Numbered from the stretch's first letter, positions 36,889 through 46,926 are shown. The stretch: DNA of 64,000 nt from Polaribacter porphyrae (GCF_002954685.1 NZ_MSCN01000001.1:334256-398255); one strand, 5' to 3'. Numbers and translations are program-made. Notes: generated by a model from the sequence alone, not told the origin.

Positions 36889-36935
36889 AAAATAGGAAAT
36901 TCTAAACTTTTTTAGAATTTCCTATTTTATTTTTA
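36889..36935 (+). terminator. Rho-independent terminator with an 18-bp stem
   Basis: AAAATAGGAAATTCTAAA (36889-36906), a 4-nt loop and its exact complement (36911-36928), then ATTTTTATTT, 20 bp after the Spy-like gene. Confidence 0.85.
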
Positions 36936-37022
36936 TTTAGCTCCTTTACTAATTAATAATAAAAAAATACTTATTGGAGCAAGTTATAAAGAAACTATTT
37001 TAAATACGATTAAAAAATAGGT

Positions 37023-37826
37023 TTATAGAATATCAGATTCTGAAACAATAATTGTTCTTAATAAATTATTCCCTTTGCTTTCCCACAAACCATTGAATCC
37101 TTTTGGTAGAATAAAAAAGTCTCCTTTGTAAAAAGTTTGTAGTTTTCCATTTAATGGAGTTATTGAAACTCCCCCAGAAAGAATATGAATAAACTCCTCT
37201 TTTTTGTTATTTGATATTTTCCTAGAATTTGGCTTTTCTGAAACTGTTTTTATTTCCAGTTCAGTTCCACTATATAAAATATTACTGAAAGAAACTGAAT
37301 CTTGCTTTTTAAGATTTATTCCAGAAAGTAAATCTTTGTTTAGAAGAAAGGGAAAAATATCTTTAGAGGTAGCTATTTTTTTTGATTTTCTATTTGAAAT
37401 CACAGACAGCTCCAAATGATACGTATTTCCTCCAATATTTGTCCAATTTCCTGAAAACCCTTTAAGAACAGCTAAATAATCACCTGCATAAAAATTTGTA
37501 TTTTGTTTGTCATTTTTCACTTCTGCTTTACCATTAATATAATATACAAATTCATCAATTGGGAAACTCTTAATTTTATTTAAAGCGGTTTCACTGGATA
37601 GTACAAAAACACTTAATTCTTTTCCAGAATAAATGGTTTTTTGAAAGTACTTTCTATTTGGATGAGCTTTTAGTTTAATCTGCGGAATTTCTAATCCTGA
37701 AAGATATTTAGAATCAATTTTAAATGGTTTAATTTCATTGTCTTTTTTTGAGTTTTGGCTATAAGAAACCAATTGTAATATCATTGCAAAAATGATAGTT
37801 AGCGTAAAGTTATTTTTTGTTTTCAT
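37023..37826 (-). CDS. Secreted bicupin protein
   Basis: A 267-residue protein with a signal peptide (about 1-23, SYSQ) and two cupin halves. Each has the same strands: EFVYYINGKAEV...FYAGDYLAVLKGFSGNW in the first and EFIHILSGGVSIT...FYKGDFFILPKGFNGLWE in the second. This is the (S)-ureidoglycine aminohydrolase-like cupin_3 pattern, with the usual metal His/Glu partly lost. Function unknown. It overlaps the serine hydrolase gene by 4 bp and is the last gene of a four-gene operon with an ABC exporter. Confidence 0.75.
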   Translation of the reverse strand: MKTKNNFTLTIIFAMILQLVSYSQNSKKDNEIKPFKIDSKYLSGLEIPQIKLKAHPNRKYFQKTIYSGKELSVFVLSSETALNKIKSFPIDEFVYYINGKAEVKNDKQNTNFYAGDYLAVLKGFSGNWTNIGGNTYHLELSVISNRKSKKIATSKDIFPFLLNKDLLSGINLKKQDSVSFSNILYSGTELEIKTVSEKPNSRKISNNKKEEFIHILSGGVSITPLNGKLQTFYKGDFFILPKGFNGLWESKGNNLLRTIIVSESDIL

Positions 37827-39055
37827 AAAATGGAATTGTTTACTAATTGTTGAAATTTTTGTCTTAAGCCTAGTTGTCTGTATGGAGAAAGTTGAATCAT
37901 CATTATATAGATGAGTTCTCTTTCTGGATCGATTCTAAAGTATGTGCCAACAGCACCTCCCCAACCATAAACACCTCTTTCTTTATTTGGCGATTTTGAT
38001 GCAATAGAAAATCCTAGACCAAAACCAGTTTCTCTGGGCATTAATCGTAATCTTGGTGTAAATTTTCTAACTTCTTTTAAATGATCTTTAGTCATTAGAG
38101 CTATGGTTTCAGTTTTTAAAATTTGAGTATCGTTTAGTTTTCCTCTATTTATGAGCATTTTACAAAATTGTAAATAATCTTTTGTTGTAGAAACCAATCC
38201 TCCACCTCCATTTATAATATGTACATCATTTACAAATCTGCTTTCTTCTGGTGTTTCTGATACCAATAATTTTCCGTTTATGGTTCTATAACCTACAGTA
38301 AATCTATCTATTTTATGTTTTGGGAGCTGAAAATGTGTATCGTCCATTCTTAATGGTTTTAAAATATTAGAGTATAAAAAATCATCTAACTTTTTACCAG
38401 ATAAAACTTCTATTAAATATCCACAAACATCTGTCGAATATCCATACTCCCAATTTGTACCAGGCTCAAAACTTAAAGGCAATTTTGCAAGCTTTAAAAT
38501 CATTTCTCTTAAGTTTTTTGAGTTTCTTAAATGAGCATTTCTGTACAAATCATTAAGACTCTTATTTTGAGTTCTGCCATAACTAATTCCAGAAGTATGT
38601 CTTAATAAATCAATAATTCTAATATGCCTTTTGGCTTTTATAATTCCAGAATTTTCGTCATAAATAGATATATTTTTAAATTCAGGAATATATTTGTACA
38701 ATGGGTCATCTAATTTAAATTTTTCTTGCTCATATAACATCATCAATCCAACTGAAGTAATGGGTTTTGTCATTGAGAAAATTCTGAAAATACTGTTATT
38801 TTTTAAAGGCTTATTCTCTTCAACATTAGAAAATCCATAAGTATTAAAATGAACTAATTTATTTTTTCTGATGATTGCAGTTTGAATTCCTGCCAATTGC
38901 TTGTTGTTTACAAAACTATGTAGTTTAGTATTTAATTCCTTTAGCTTTGCACTTGATATGCCAACAGATTCAGGCTTCTGAATTTCTAAATTTTCTTGAG
39001 TTAGAATCGGATTAGAAATTATTAGTAATAAGGTTAGAAAACTATTTTTAATCAT
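37823..39055 (-). CDS. Secreted beta-lactamase-fold serine hydrolase
   Basis: A 410-residue protein with a signal peptide (about 1-20). The catalytic SxxK is S94-M-T-K97 in FRIFSMTKPITSVG and the Tyr motif is in WEYGYSTDVCGYLIE. Near the end is GVYGWGGAVGTYFRIDP, the H/KxG-like strand of class C-type esterases. This is the EstB/AmpC-like family (PF00144), acting on esters, peptides or D-amino-acid amides; the substrate is not predictable. It overlaps the bicupin gene by 4 bp and the ABC/M1 fusion by 8 bp, so the operon is tightly coupled. Confidence 0.88.
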   Translation of the reverse strand: MIKNSFLTLLLIISNPILTQENLEIQKPESVGISSAKLKELNTKLHSFVNNKQLAGIQTAIIRKNKLVHFNTYGFSNVEENKPLKNNSIFRIFSMTKPITSVGLMMLYEQEKFKLDDPLYKYIPEFKNISIYDENSGIIKAKRHIRIIDLLRHTSGISYGRTQNKSLNDLYRNAHLRNSKNLREMILKLAKLPLSFEPGTNWEYGYSTDVCGYLIEVLSGKKLDDFLYSNILKPLRMDDTHFQLPKHKIDRFTVGYRTINGKLLVSETPEESRFVNDVHIINGGGGLVSTTKDYLQFCKMLINRGKLNDTQILKTETIALMTKDHLKEVRKFTPRLRLMPRETGFGLGFSIASKSPNKERGVYGWGGAVGTYFRIDPERELIYIMMIQLSPYRQLGLRQKFQQLVNNSIL

Positions 39056-42000
39056 TATATATGGTTTTTATGTTATTATCTATATTTTTTTCTATCAATA
39101 ATAAATTAGGATCTAATATGACTTTAGCTGGTTTTTTATCCAATAAAAAAGAAATAGAATTCTCTTTTTTAGTCACTTTAATAGTTTTTTGAGTGATAAC
39201 TTTTTCATCAATATCATAAAAACCAATTTGGATAAAATCATTTAAAGATGATACATTCTTTTTGTTGTTTTTCAGGTATTTAGAGTATTCAAAATCTACT
39301 ATAATTTTATATTTATTTCCATCTTTATTCACTTTTACTTTATTTAATTTAGCATCGTAAAAAATTACATTTTCAAAATAATCTCCTACTAAATATTGTA
39401 ATGAATCTGGTATATTTTGTTTCAGTTTTTTAATCAAATCTAATGAAGTTGGATACTGATTTTTTCTGCTAGTAAATTCATCAAAAAACGTTTTTAAAGT
39501 ATTGTTTAATTTATCTTCCCCTAAATATGTAGCTAAAGTGTTTAAAGCCATGCTTCCTTTTCCATAAGATAAATACACATCTTTAGGTTGTGCTAATTGT
39601 AAAGATTTTTCATTAGAATCATTTACACTTCCTCTTAAATAACGCCTTCTTTGGTATTTTAAAAATTGTTGTTTTTTTTCTTGTCCAAATTGATGATTAA
39701 ATATTTTTAAGGTGATGTAATCTGTAATAGATTCTGATAAAAGTCCAGCACCCAAAGCATTTGCATGTATCAATTGATTTCCCCACCAATGATGTGTTAA
39801 TTCGTGAGCTTGTACCTTAAAAGAAGTATCAAATTGATTTTTTACATTCGGATTTGCTAAAAACCTTCTTTCAGAAGTTGGAATCATATTTCCCATAATT
39901 GTAGCAAAAACACCTTCTGAAATGGGAAATTCTACCACTTTTACACTCTTATGCTGATAATTATTAAAATATTTGGTATTGTAGTCAAAACTTGCTTTGA
40001 GACCATTTAGCATTTTATCAATATTTTGATGATGATTTTTGTGATGATATACTTCAAAATCAACATTTTTATAATGTTCTTTTTTAATGTCAAAATCCCC
40101 AGAAATAAACGCTAGACTGAACTTTATTTTTTTATGAGTTTTGTATTGATAGAACTTTCTATTTTCTGATTTCCATTCTTTTATCAAATTACCAGGTGAA
40201 ATTATCATTTGATTTTTAGAAGTACTAATTGTTGCTGAAAAGTCTATAAAATCTGCATCTAAACTTCCTAACTGGTTAATTTTGGCTAGAGAATCAGTAG
40301 GTTTTTTAATAGTATTATTTAAAAAATAGCCAAATCTTGGTAAAATATCTTGTTTTAAAAATGCTCCATTTTTAAGCACATTAGAATTTCTTTCAAACAA
40401 GGTGTTTTCTTTGTTTTTAACCGAAAAATTTAGTTTAATAGAATCTTTTGGTAATAATGGTTTTGATAATTTTAGTACTTTAAAATTAAAATAATCGCTT
40501 TTTTTAATTAGCTTAAAATCAATGTTTAAAGTATAATTGCTAACTTCATCAAAACCTGTTTTAATTAATAAAGTGTCTATTTTCTGATTAGATTTGTTTA
40601 CTAATAAATAACTTCCATTCGCTTTAAAATTTTGTTTTTTAGGAAAAATATCCAACTTTAAATCGACAGCGACTATTTTAGGTTGATTTGTAATTTTTGA
40701 AAACAATTTAAACTCATTTTTAAAATTTATTAATGCAGTTTCAGGTTTTATATCCTGATTTTTATATAACTTACTTTCTCCTTGATAAATAACAAATCCA
40801 AAACAGATAAATCCTATGAATCCAGTAATAGTAGTATATTTTACAGGTTTGTTTAGATTTACTTTTATTTGCTGAAACCGTTCTTTAAAAGATTCGTAAA
40901 ACCCTCTAAACCAAAGTAGATAGGAAAATATTAATAATAATAAAGTAAAGAAAATCCAATATCCTTTAACAATTAAAAATGGTATTAATTGACTTCCATA
41001 ACCATTAATATCTGAATATTGCAGAGGTTCTTCAAAGTTGAACAATAGTAATTTAGTATCAATTCCAAATTGTTGAATACCAGAAACTCCCAGCCAAATC
41101 AAAATCAAAATAAATATACCAACGTATGTGTTTTTAAATAAATTGTGAATAAATATAGATGTAGATGCCCAAATAATTAATCCTGAAAATTGAATTATGA
41201 ATAAATGAAATAGATATAAATCAATTTCAAAATTGTAATATTCATTAAAAATTTGAATACTGATTCCTGTTAATAGCAACAAAAACAGTAGTACAACTTG
41301 CATTTTTAAAATCGCAATTATTTTTGATACCAAAAACACCCAGTTACTGGTTGCAGTAACATCATTTATTTGATGCATATTTGCTTTTCTACTTTTATGT
41401 ATCAACATTCCACTATACACAAATGTAAGTAGCATAATTATGGTGGTAAAAAAGAAAGCAGGAATTGTAAGAATGATGTTAGTACTTGGTAAAACAGCTA
41501 AATCACTATCATTGGTAATTTTACCAATGGCAAATAATACAGCAAGAATTCCTAAAAAAGCGATGCAATAAAATAACCAACTTTTTACAATTGTTTTAAA
41601 ATGAAAGTTAGATAAATACCAACTACTTTTAAGCTGTTGATATGTAGAAAAACGATAATTCACTTTAGGTAAAGTAACACTTAAAACCTTATTAAAATTC
41701 TTTTTTACAATGCTTTTTCCTTTTTTTGTTTTGTTTAAAATTGATGAGATATGTTCGTGGAACTGAAATTTTTGATATACAAAGTAAAAAATAAGAAAGC
41801 TCAACATTGTCCAAAAAATTCTATTGTATAAGATAACTCCAAATGCTGGAATTAATGCAGAATTTTTATCAGCTAAAGACCAATATTGAGTTTCGTACAG
41901 GACAGCATTTTCAGCAAAAGGATCTAACAATGCAATTAAGAAAGGGTAATCACCAAAAATATTTTGAGTAATACTTTGAATAAAAAATAAGATTATAATT

Positions 42001-42557
42001 ACACCAAAACCAGTGTAAATATTTCTAAAATAGGTAATTAAAGAAAAAATAAGTAAACCATAAATAAATATATTTGGAATAGTAAACAGCAAGTAGGCTT
42101 GTAGGTATCCAAGAATATTAAAATCACCAATTTTTGATGAATGCAAATTGGGGAAGTATTCGCCTATTAAAAAAGCGAATCCGACTGAAAAAGTGATGAA
42201 GCTAACTATTAAGAAAGAACTTATAAACTTACTAAATAGATAACTTCTTTTTTTAATGGGGAAACTGTATAAAATACTGTGCACATTGTCTTTATAATCT
42301 TTATAAATTGATACTCCAATTACTGTTGGTAATAAAAATAAGAATAGTTTATTGAAAAACTTTAACATATAATTAATTTCAAAAGGAGAATTTAAAATTC
42401 TGACATTTTGTGGGTTGCTACTTTCTGCACTATCAAAAAAACCTGCTGTTCCAATAAAAAGTAAGAGTGCAATTCCAAAAAAAGTGATAAAATAAAAGTA
42501 TGTAGATGGTTTTTTTAACCAATATTTAAGTTCGTAAGTAAAAATTGAAGTAAACAT
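39048..42557 (-). CDS. ABC permease fused to an M1 family aminopeptidase domain
   Basis: A 1169-residue fusion. Residues 1-590 contain about a dozen membrane helices in two ABC-2 permease-like halves. From about 600 the protein is extracytoplasmic, with an M1-type N-terminal beta domain (LLIKTGFDEVSNYTL). A zinc metallopeptidase core follows: H918-E919-L-T-H922 in VQAHELTHHWWGN, with Glu942 in LLSESITDY as third ligand. This is the Bacteroidota ABC permease/M1 aminopeptidase family, whose substrate is unknown; export coupled to peptide trimming at the membrane surface is a reasonable idea. It is 9 bp after its ATPase gene. Confidence 0.88.
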   Translation of the reverse strand: MFTSIFTYELKYWLKKPSTYFYFITFFGIALLLFIGTAGFFDSAESSNPQNVRILNSPFEINYMLKFFNKLFLFLLPTVIGVSIYKDYKDNVHSILYSFPIKKRSYLFSKFISSFLIVSFITFSVGFAFLIGEYFPNLHSSKIGDFNILGYLQAYLLFTIPNIFIYGLLIFSLITYFRNIYTGFGVIIILFFIQSITQNIFGDYPFLIALLDPFAENAVLYETQYWSLADKNSALIPAFGVILYNRIFWTMLSFLIFYFVYQKFQFHEHISSILNKTKKGKSIVKKNFNKVLSVTLPKVNYRFSTYQQLKSSWYLSNFHFKTIVKSWLFYCIAFLGILAVLFAIGKITNDSDLAVLPSTNIILTIPAFFFTTIIMLLTFVYSGMLIHKSRKANMHQINDVTATSNWVFLVSKIIAILKMQVVLLFLLLLTGISIQIFNEYYNFEIDLYLFHLFIIQFSGLIIWASTSIFIHNLFKNTYVGIFILILIWLGVSGIQQFGIDTKLLLFNFEEPLQYSDINGYGSQLIPFLIVKGYWIFFTLLLLIFSYLLWFRGFYESFKERFQQIKVNLNKPVKYTTITGFIGFICFGFVIYQGESKLYKNQDIKPETALINFKNEFKLFSKITNQPKIVAVDLKLDIFPKKQNFKANGSYLLVNKSNQKIDTLLIKTGFDEVSNYTLNIDFKLIKKSDYFNFKVLKLSKPLLPKDSIKLNFSVKNKENTLFERNSNVLKNGAFLKQDILPRFGYFLNNTIKKPTDSLAKINQLGSLDADFIDFSATISTSKNQMIISPGNLIKEWKSENRKFYQYKTHKKIKFSLAFISGDFDIKKEHYKNVDFEVYHHKNHHQNIDKMLNGLKASFDYNTKYFNNYQHKSVKVVEFPISEGVFATIMGNMIPTSERRFLANPNVKNQFDTSFKVQAHELTHHWWGNQLIHANALGAGLLSESITDYITLKIFNHQFGQEKKQQFLKYQRRRYLRGSVNDSNEKSLQLAQPKDVYLSYGKGSMALNTLATYLGEDKLNNTLKTFFDEFTSRKNQYPTSLDLIKKLKQNIPDSLQYLVGDYFENVIFYDAKLNKVKVNKDGNKYKIIVDFEYSKYLKNNKKNVSSLNDFIQIGFYDIDEKVITQKTIKVTKKENSISFLLDKKPAKVILDPNLLLIEKNIDNNIKTIYND

Positions 42558-42566
42558 AATTTTAGA

Positions 42567-43445
42567 TTAAAGGTTAGCATTTTTTAAAGCAATAAAATAC
42601 ACGTCTTCAAGATTGGCTTTGGCAATTGTAAAAGAATCATTCGGTTTTTCTTTTGCAAAAACACGCACTGCTAAAGCATTATTTTCTGTAAAACTTGAAG
42701 ATAAAATATTGAATTTCTCTTCAAAAAAAGGCAATTTATTTTTGTCAATTATAGTTTCCCAAATCTTATCTTTAATATTATTTGTAGCTTCAAGAGGAGT
42801 TGTTTTTTGTAGAATTTCACCACCGTTCATTATTGCCATATCTGTACATAGTTCTTTAACATCATCTACAATATGTGTTGAGAAAATGACAGTATTTTCT
42901 GTACCAACTTCACGTAAAACATTTAAGAAACGATTTCTTTCTGCAGGATCTAAACCTGCTGTAGGTTCATCAACAATAATTAATTTAGGATTATTGAGTA
43001 GTAATTGTGCAATTCCAAAACGTTGTTTCATTCCTCCAGAATAACCACTAACACTTTTTTTTCTTACATCACACAAGTTGGTGAGTTCTAATACGCTTTG
43101 TGTCATTTTATTACGTTCCTTTTTAGAAGATATTCCTTTTAAAACTCCAAAATAATCTAATAATTTTTCAGCAGAAACTTTTGGGTACACTCCAAAGTAT
43201 TGAGGTAAATAACCTAGAACTTTTCTTAATTCTAATGGGCTTTTTAGAACATCAATATCATTAAAAATTACACTTCCAGAAGTTGGATTTTGTAAAGTGG
43301 CAATGGTTCTCATTAAAGAAGATTTTCCTGCTCCATTTGGTCCTAATAACCCAAACATTCCTTTTTTAATTTCGATGTCTAAATTGTTAATGGCTTTTAC
43401 ACCATTTGAATATGTTTTTGTTAATTTATTAATTTGTAAACTCAT
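42567..43445 (-). CDS. ABC transporter ATP-binding protein
   Basis: A 292-residue ATPase of the ABC-2 type: Walker A GPNGAGKSS, signature SGYSGGMKQR, Walker B LIIVDEPTAGLD and the H-loop FSTHIVDD. A C-terminal extension of about 80 residues follows. It leads the operon that also encodes the permease/M1 fusion, a serine hydrolase and a secreted bicupin. A dispersed palindromic repeat lies upstream. Confidence 0.92.
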   Translation of the reverse strand: MSLQINKLTKTYSNGVKAINNLDIEIKKGMFGLLGPNGAGKSSLMRTIATLQNPTSGSVIFNDIDVLKSPLELRKVLGYLPQYFGVYPKVSAEKLLDYFGVLKGISSKKERNKMTQSVLELTNLCDVRKKSVSGYSGGMKQRFGIAQLLLNNPKLIIVDEPTAGLDPAERNRFLNVLREVGTENTVIFSTHIVDDVKELCTDMAIMNGGEILQKTTPLEATNNIKDKIWETIIDKNKLPFFEEKFNILSSSFTENNALAVRVFAKEKPNDSFTIAKANLEDVYFIALKNANL

Positions 43446-43474
43446 AATTTAATGTATTTAATATTTGATATATC

Positions 43475-43556
43475 TGTCATTTCGACCTTTTTTAGAAATC
43501 TAAAAACTAAAATTCTTTAGATTTCTTAATTCCATTTCATTGCGTTTGAAATGACA
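43475..43556. repeat. Dispersed inverted repeat with TGTCATTTC ends
   Basis: TGTCATTTC (43475-43483) pairs with GAAATGACA (43548-43556); a second inner pair, AGAAATCTAAA with TTTAGATTTCT, lies between. It fills most of the 160-bp gap between the ABC gene and the small secreted protein. Confidence 0.65.
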
Positions 43557-43605
43557 AGCTTAATTCTAAAAAAATCATTTTTATTGCAGATAGATTTGTA
43601 GGTTA

Positions 43606-43836
43606 TCAATCACAAAATTCTACTTGTAATTCTTTTAGCTGCAACAGCTCTTCTTTTTCCTCTTTACTTAAATGATTAGTGAACTTTTTAAATTTTTCAG
43701 AGGCTAGAATGCTGTCAGTTTCTATCTCGCAAATTTTCTTTTTAGATAATTTTTGAAAAGTTGGAAATGCATCCATCATAGAATGAGACACTACAACTGT
43801 ACAACAAACAAAAACTTGTGCAATGATTTTTTTCAT
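43606..43836 (-). CDS. Small secreted protein of unknown function
   Basis: A 76-residue protein with a signal peptide (about 1-20). A short helical, charged mature part (HLSKEEKEELLQLKELQVEFCD) follows, with two cysteines beyond the signal. I recognise no family. Divergent from the LytTR gene, 163 bp away. Confidence 0.55.
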   Translation of the reverse strand: MKKIIAQVFVCCTVVVSHSMMDAFPTFQKLSKKKICEIETDSILASEKFKKFTNHLSKEEKEELLQLKELQVEFCD

Positions 43837-43999
43837 ATATAAATAAGACGAAAAGCTTTATATACTGTAACTTAAGAAGTGTTTCTTTCAATTCAAAAAG
43901 GTTAATTAAAAGTTGAATTGGGTATAAAAACTAGTTGAAATTGTTACATAAATAGTTTTCAATCGTTTACTTTGTAGTAAGTTATTAAAACCAATATCT

Positions 44000-44878
44000 A
44001 TGTCAACTTTTTTTAAATCGATGATTTTAAAATTAGAATTTTGGATTCATCTTTTATTTTGGACTTTGTTTTTTGCAAGTATTAATGTAGAATGGACTCA
44101 ATCTTGGATATCGAACGAATTTTTACCTTTATCAGTAGCACCACATATTGCATTAGCAGTTCCGATACTATTTTTTAGTAATGTATTTTGGTTAATTCCT
44201 AAATTTTTAAACAAGAAAAAATGGCACTTGTATTTAGCGATTTCCTTTTCATTATTTGTTGGTTTCGAAGTTATGAGGTCATTTATTTTTAGCATCTATC
44301 TATCAGAATCTGACTTTTCATTTGCGATTTTTCAGCAAGAATTTTTCGGAGAAAATAGTATCATTTTTGGAGTTTTGAGTATGCTTATTTACTCTACAAT
44401 TCTATATTCATTTTTATATAGGTTTGCTAAAGATTGTATAAAAAACCAGTCAGTTATTAATCAATTAAAGTTTGAAAATGCTAACTTACAGTTGAGTTTA
44501 GCAAATATTTCTGTTAATGAATTTGTAGAACATCAACCAGAAAAAAGAACTACGTTTTCTATTAAAAAGAGAGATGGATTTTTCTTGTTACGAATTGAAG
44601 ATATTCAATATTTTCAGGCAAATGGGGATTTTGTAGTTGCAGTTGATAATACAAATAGAAAACATATCATAAACGAAAGATTGAGTAAAATATATTCAGA
44701 ATTAGATAAAAAAGTTTTTTTTCAAATTAGTAGAAGTGAAATTGTAAACTTTAATTATATCAAAAAATACAGTTCTTACATTAAAAATAGAGTAGAAGTT
44801 CATTTAAATAATACTGAAGAAACTTTGTTTACTACAAATAGTAGAACACCAGAATTTCGAGTTTGGTTAGAAAGATAA
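44000..44878 (+). CDS. LytTR family transcriptional regulator with membrane domain
   Basis: A 292-residue protein. The N-terminal part has four membrane helices (about 12-30, 42-62, 72-92 and 120-142), of the LytS/YehU-like kind but without a kinase. A linker leads to a C-terminal LytTR DNA-binding domain (about 185-290; KKRDGFFLLRIEDIQYFQANGDF, VFFQISRSEIVNFNYIKKY, plus NSRTPEFRVWLER). Such membrane LytTR regulators control nearby genes by direct repeats. It is convergent with the starch-binding-fold gene (3 bp apart) and divergent from a small secreted protein and the ABC/M1 operon, which is its best candidate target. Confidence 0.88.
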   Translation: MSTFFKSMILKLEFWIHLLFWTLFFASINVEWTQSWISNEFLPLSVAPHIALAVPILFFSNVFWLIPKFLNKKKWHLYLAISFSLFVGFEVMRSFIFSIYLSESDFSFAIFQQEFFGENSIIFGVLSMLIYSTILYSFLYRFAKDCIKNQSVINQLKFENANLQLSLANISVNEFVEHQPEKRTTFSIKKRDGFFLLRIEDIQYFQANGDFVVAVDNTNRKHIINERLSKIYSELDKKVFFQISRSEIVNFNYIKKYSSYIKNRVEVHLNNTEETLFTTNSRTPEFRVWLER

Positions 44879-44881
44879 GAT

Positions 44882-45850
44882 TTACTTTACCATTTTAACA
44901 GAATTGATGTGACCATTATCATCAAATTCTTTTATCGGGTTGTGTGGGTCTAACTCCCAATTGCCATCAACTATGAATTTGTAGTGATGTTTGCCTCCAG
45001 AAAGTTTCGTGGTAAATTTCCAACCATGTTCTGTTTTTGTCATTTTATACTCTTCTTCATTCCAATTGTTAAAAGAACCAGCTAAAATTACTTCTTCAGC
45101 ATTTTTAAAATGCTCCAATAAAAAAGTAACTTTTTTTTTGATGTTAATTACAGAATTATATTCATAAAACTCATTTTCAGTTTTATTAGGGTTATCAGGA
45201 TCTTCAATCCATTTGCCATCTACAATGAACTTGTATTCATAATAATTTGGACTTAATTGCAGATTTAATTTCCAACCATTTTTAGTTTTTTGCATCTTAT
45301 ATAGATGCTCATTCCATCTATTAAAAGAGCCACTTAAAATTACTTCTTTTGCATTATCAAAGCCTTTTAAAAAGAATTTAGCATTCCCGTTTTCAGAAAT
45401 ATAAGCTGGTAAAATTCTTAAATTATATGTATTTAGATAGGCTCCAAACCAATTTTTTGCAGGAGTTGTATTAATAGGATTTTCTGTAGGTTCAGCCCAA
45501 AAATTATTGTTTACAACAAATTTAAATTCCCAATTAAAATCCTCATTAAAATCTGAAACCTTTTTTTTAAGTTGGTAAATATTTTCATCAACTTTTTTCA
45601 TTTTCCAACGTTTACGAGACCAGTTATTAAAATTACCAGCAACTACTACCTTATCAATGTCAAAATCATTAAAATCTAAACGTTCTTCAGTTTTATGATG
45701 TGTAGCTTTATTATAATCTCTTTTATCAAAAGTAAAAACAATATAATCACCTTCAATTTTATATCCCTTAATTACGTTTTCTTGTGAAAACCCTGTGAGA
45801 GAAATAAATAATAGTGCAAAAATTATGATATGTGAAATCTTTTTTCTCAA
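44882..45850 (-). CDS. Secreted protein with three glycogen/starch-binding-like domains
   Basis: A 322-residue protein with a signal peptide (about 1-22). Three related domains (about 40-150, 160-235 and 245-320) each carry the AMPK-beta/CBM48 hallmarks. These are VVVAGNFNNWSRKRWKM, VILSGSFNRWNEHLYKM and VILAGSFNNWNEEEYKM, each followed by W.F..KL and YEYKFIVDG.W..DP.NP. Such domains bind alpha-glucans or act as protein modules. It overlaps the retropepsin-like gene by 4 bp, so the two are translated together. Confidence 0.85.
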   Translation of the reverse strand: MRKKISHIIIFALLFISLTGFSQENVIKGYKIEGDYIVFTFDKRDYNKATHHKTEERLDFNDFDIDKVVVAGNFNNWSRKRWKMKKVDENIYQLKKKVSDFNEDFNWEFKFVVNNNFWAEPTENPINTTPAKNWFGAYLNTYNLRILPAYISENGNAKFFLKGFDNAKEVILSGSFNRWNEHLYKMQKTKNGWKLNLQLSPNYYEYKFIVDGKWIEDPDNPNKTENEFYEYNSVINIKKKVTFLLEHFKNAEEVILAGSFNNWNEEEYKMTKTEHGWKFTTKLSGGKHHYKFIVDGNWELDPHNPIKEFDDNGHINSVKMVK

Positions 45851-46821
45851 TCTCTGATTATTGGGTATTTGATAAAATACAATTGTTCTTTCTTATAATT
45901 AATAATAACTCTTTTTTGTGCAAAAAAGTCATGCCCTAAAATACCATCTAACTTTGTGCCAAAGGCTTTGTTCATATTATTTAAGTTGGTTAAAATAGTT
46001 TTCATTGGTCCAAAATAATTCTTATTATTAAGCTTAACTCTATGCAAAGTTCCATATAAAACTTCAATTTGTTTAGAACTTGCCCCTGTTAACTTTACTC
46101 TTTTCTTTGGATAAAAATATTTTAAAACCTTTTTATTAATTCTAGAATTTATTTGATTAAACTCTGCACCAGTATCTAAACCAAAAGTAACTTTTTCTTT
46201 ATTTACAAAAGCTTTAAGTACTATTGTGTGTTTTTTTAATTTAAAATCTACTGTATCAACAATTCTTTCTAAATAATTTTTTTCACCAAGTTTATTACCT
46301 TTATGATCTGTTTTTGTTAGCGTGATTTGATTCAGATACAAATCAACAAAAACTTCGTAATCTTTTAAAATATCATAACCAATAATACCTAGTAATTTTA
46401 TTTTTTTGCTTTTCTCTATATGAGAAAGATTTATAATATCAGATTTTTTATTTTTTAGGTTTAAATTGTCAAAAGTTAGTTTACTTATTGTTTTTTCAAT
46501 GGGGTTTACATCTTTTAGAATTCCAGATGTTTCCCCACTTTTTTGATAATTAAAACTATATATTCTAAAGTAAGTCTTATTTAAAATTAAAGTTTCAGAA
46601 CCTGTATCAATGATAAAATTCCCTTTTTTATCGTTCAATTCCCCTTCAATTACAATTAATCTATCAACTAACTTAAAAGGAATTCTAGTTGTAAATTCAT
46701 TGATTTTTTCAGCATGAGAAAAATAAATAGGAATTTCGGAAAATAATCGAATTTCTGTATTATCGGCTAATATTATCTGGCTAAACAATAGACAGAAAAA
46801 TAAAGAAAGTATTTTGGTCAT
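45847..46821 (-). CDS. Secreted retropepsin-like aspartic protease
   Basis: A 324-residue protein with a signal peptide (about 1-19). It has two aspartic-protease halves: IIDTGSETL (D72) and GLDTGAEFN (D216), and the matching hydrophobic-hydrophobic-Gly flap strands LLGIIGYDIL and LDGILGHDFF. Two intact DTG motifs in one chain give a pepsin-like pseudo-dimer rather than a retroviral homodimer. The family (PF13650-like) is common in Bacteroidota. It is coupled to the three-domain starch-binding-fold gene. Confidence 0.85.
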   Translation of the reverse strand: MTKILSLFFCLLFSQIILADNTEIRLFSEIPIYFSHAEKINEFTTRIPFKLVDRLIVIEGELNDKKGNFIIDTGSETLILNKTYFRIYSFNYQKSGETSGILKDVNPIEKTISKLTFDNLNLKNKKSDIINLSHIEKSKKIKLLGIIGYDILKDYEVFVDLYLNQITLTKTDHKGNKLGEKNYLERIVDTVDFKLKKHTIVLKAFVNKEKVTFGLDTGAEFNQINSRINKKVLKYFYPKKRVKLTGASSKQIEVLYGTLHRVKLNNKNYFGPMKTILTNLNNMNKAFGTKLDGILGHDFFAQKRVIINYKKEQLYFIKYPIIRD

Positions 46822-46926
46822 AATATATAGACGTTGAAAACTAATACATTGTTACACTCAAGGTTATAAAATGTTAAGATAAACAAAATAATTTATCGAT
46901 ATTTGCTTTTCACAAATTTACAAAAT

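Noticed and set aside
43606-43836. Antitoxin or signalling peptide for the nearby LytTR protein
   Set aside because: It is small and secreted, but there is no peptide-leader pattern or partner to support such a role; kept only as an unknown secreted protein.
46903-46926. Earlier TTG start for the CAL67264-type protein
   Set aside because: It would add eight residues before a good ATG and fall in the promoter-like GATATTTG region; the ATG at 46927 is preferred.
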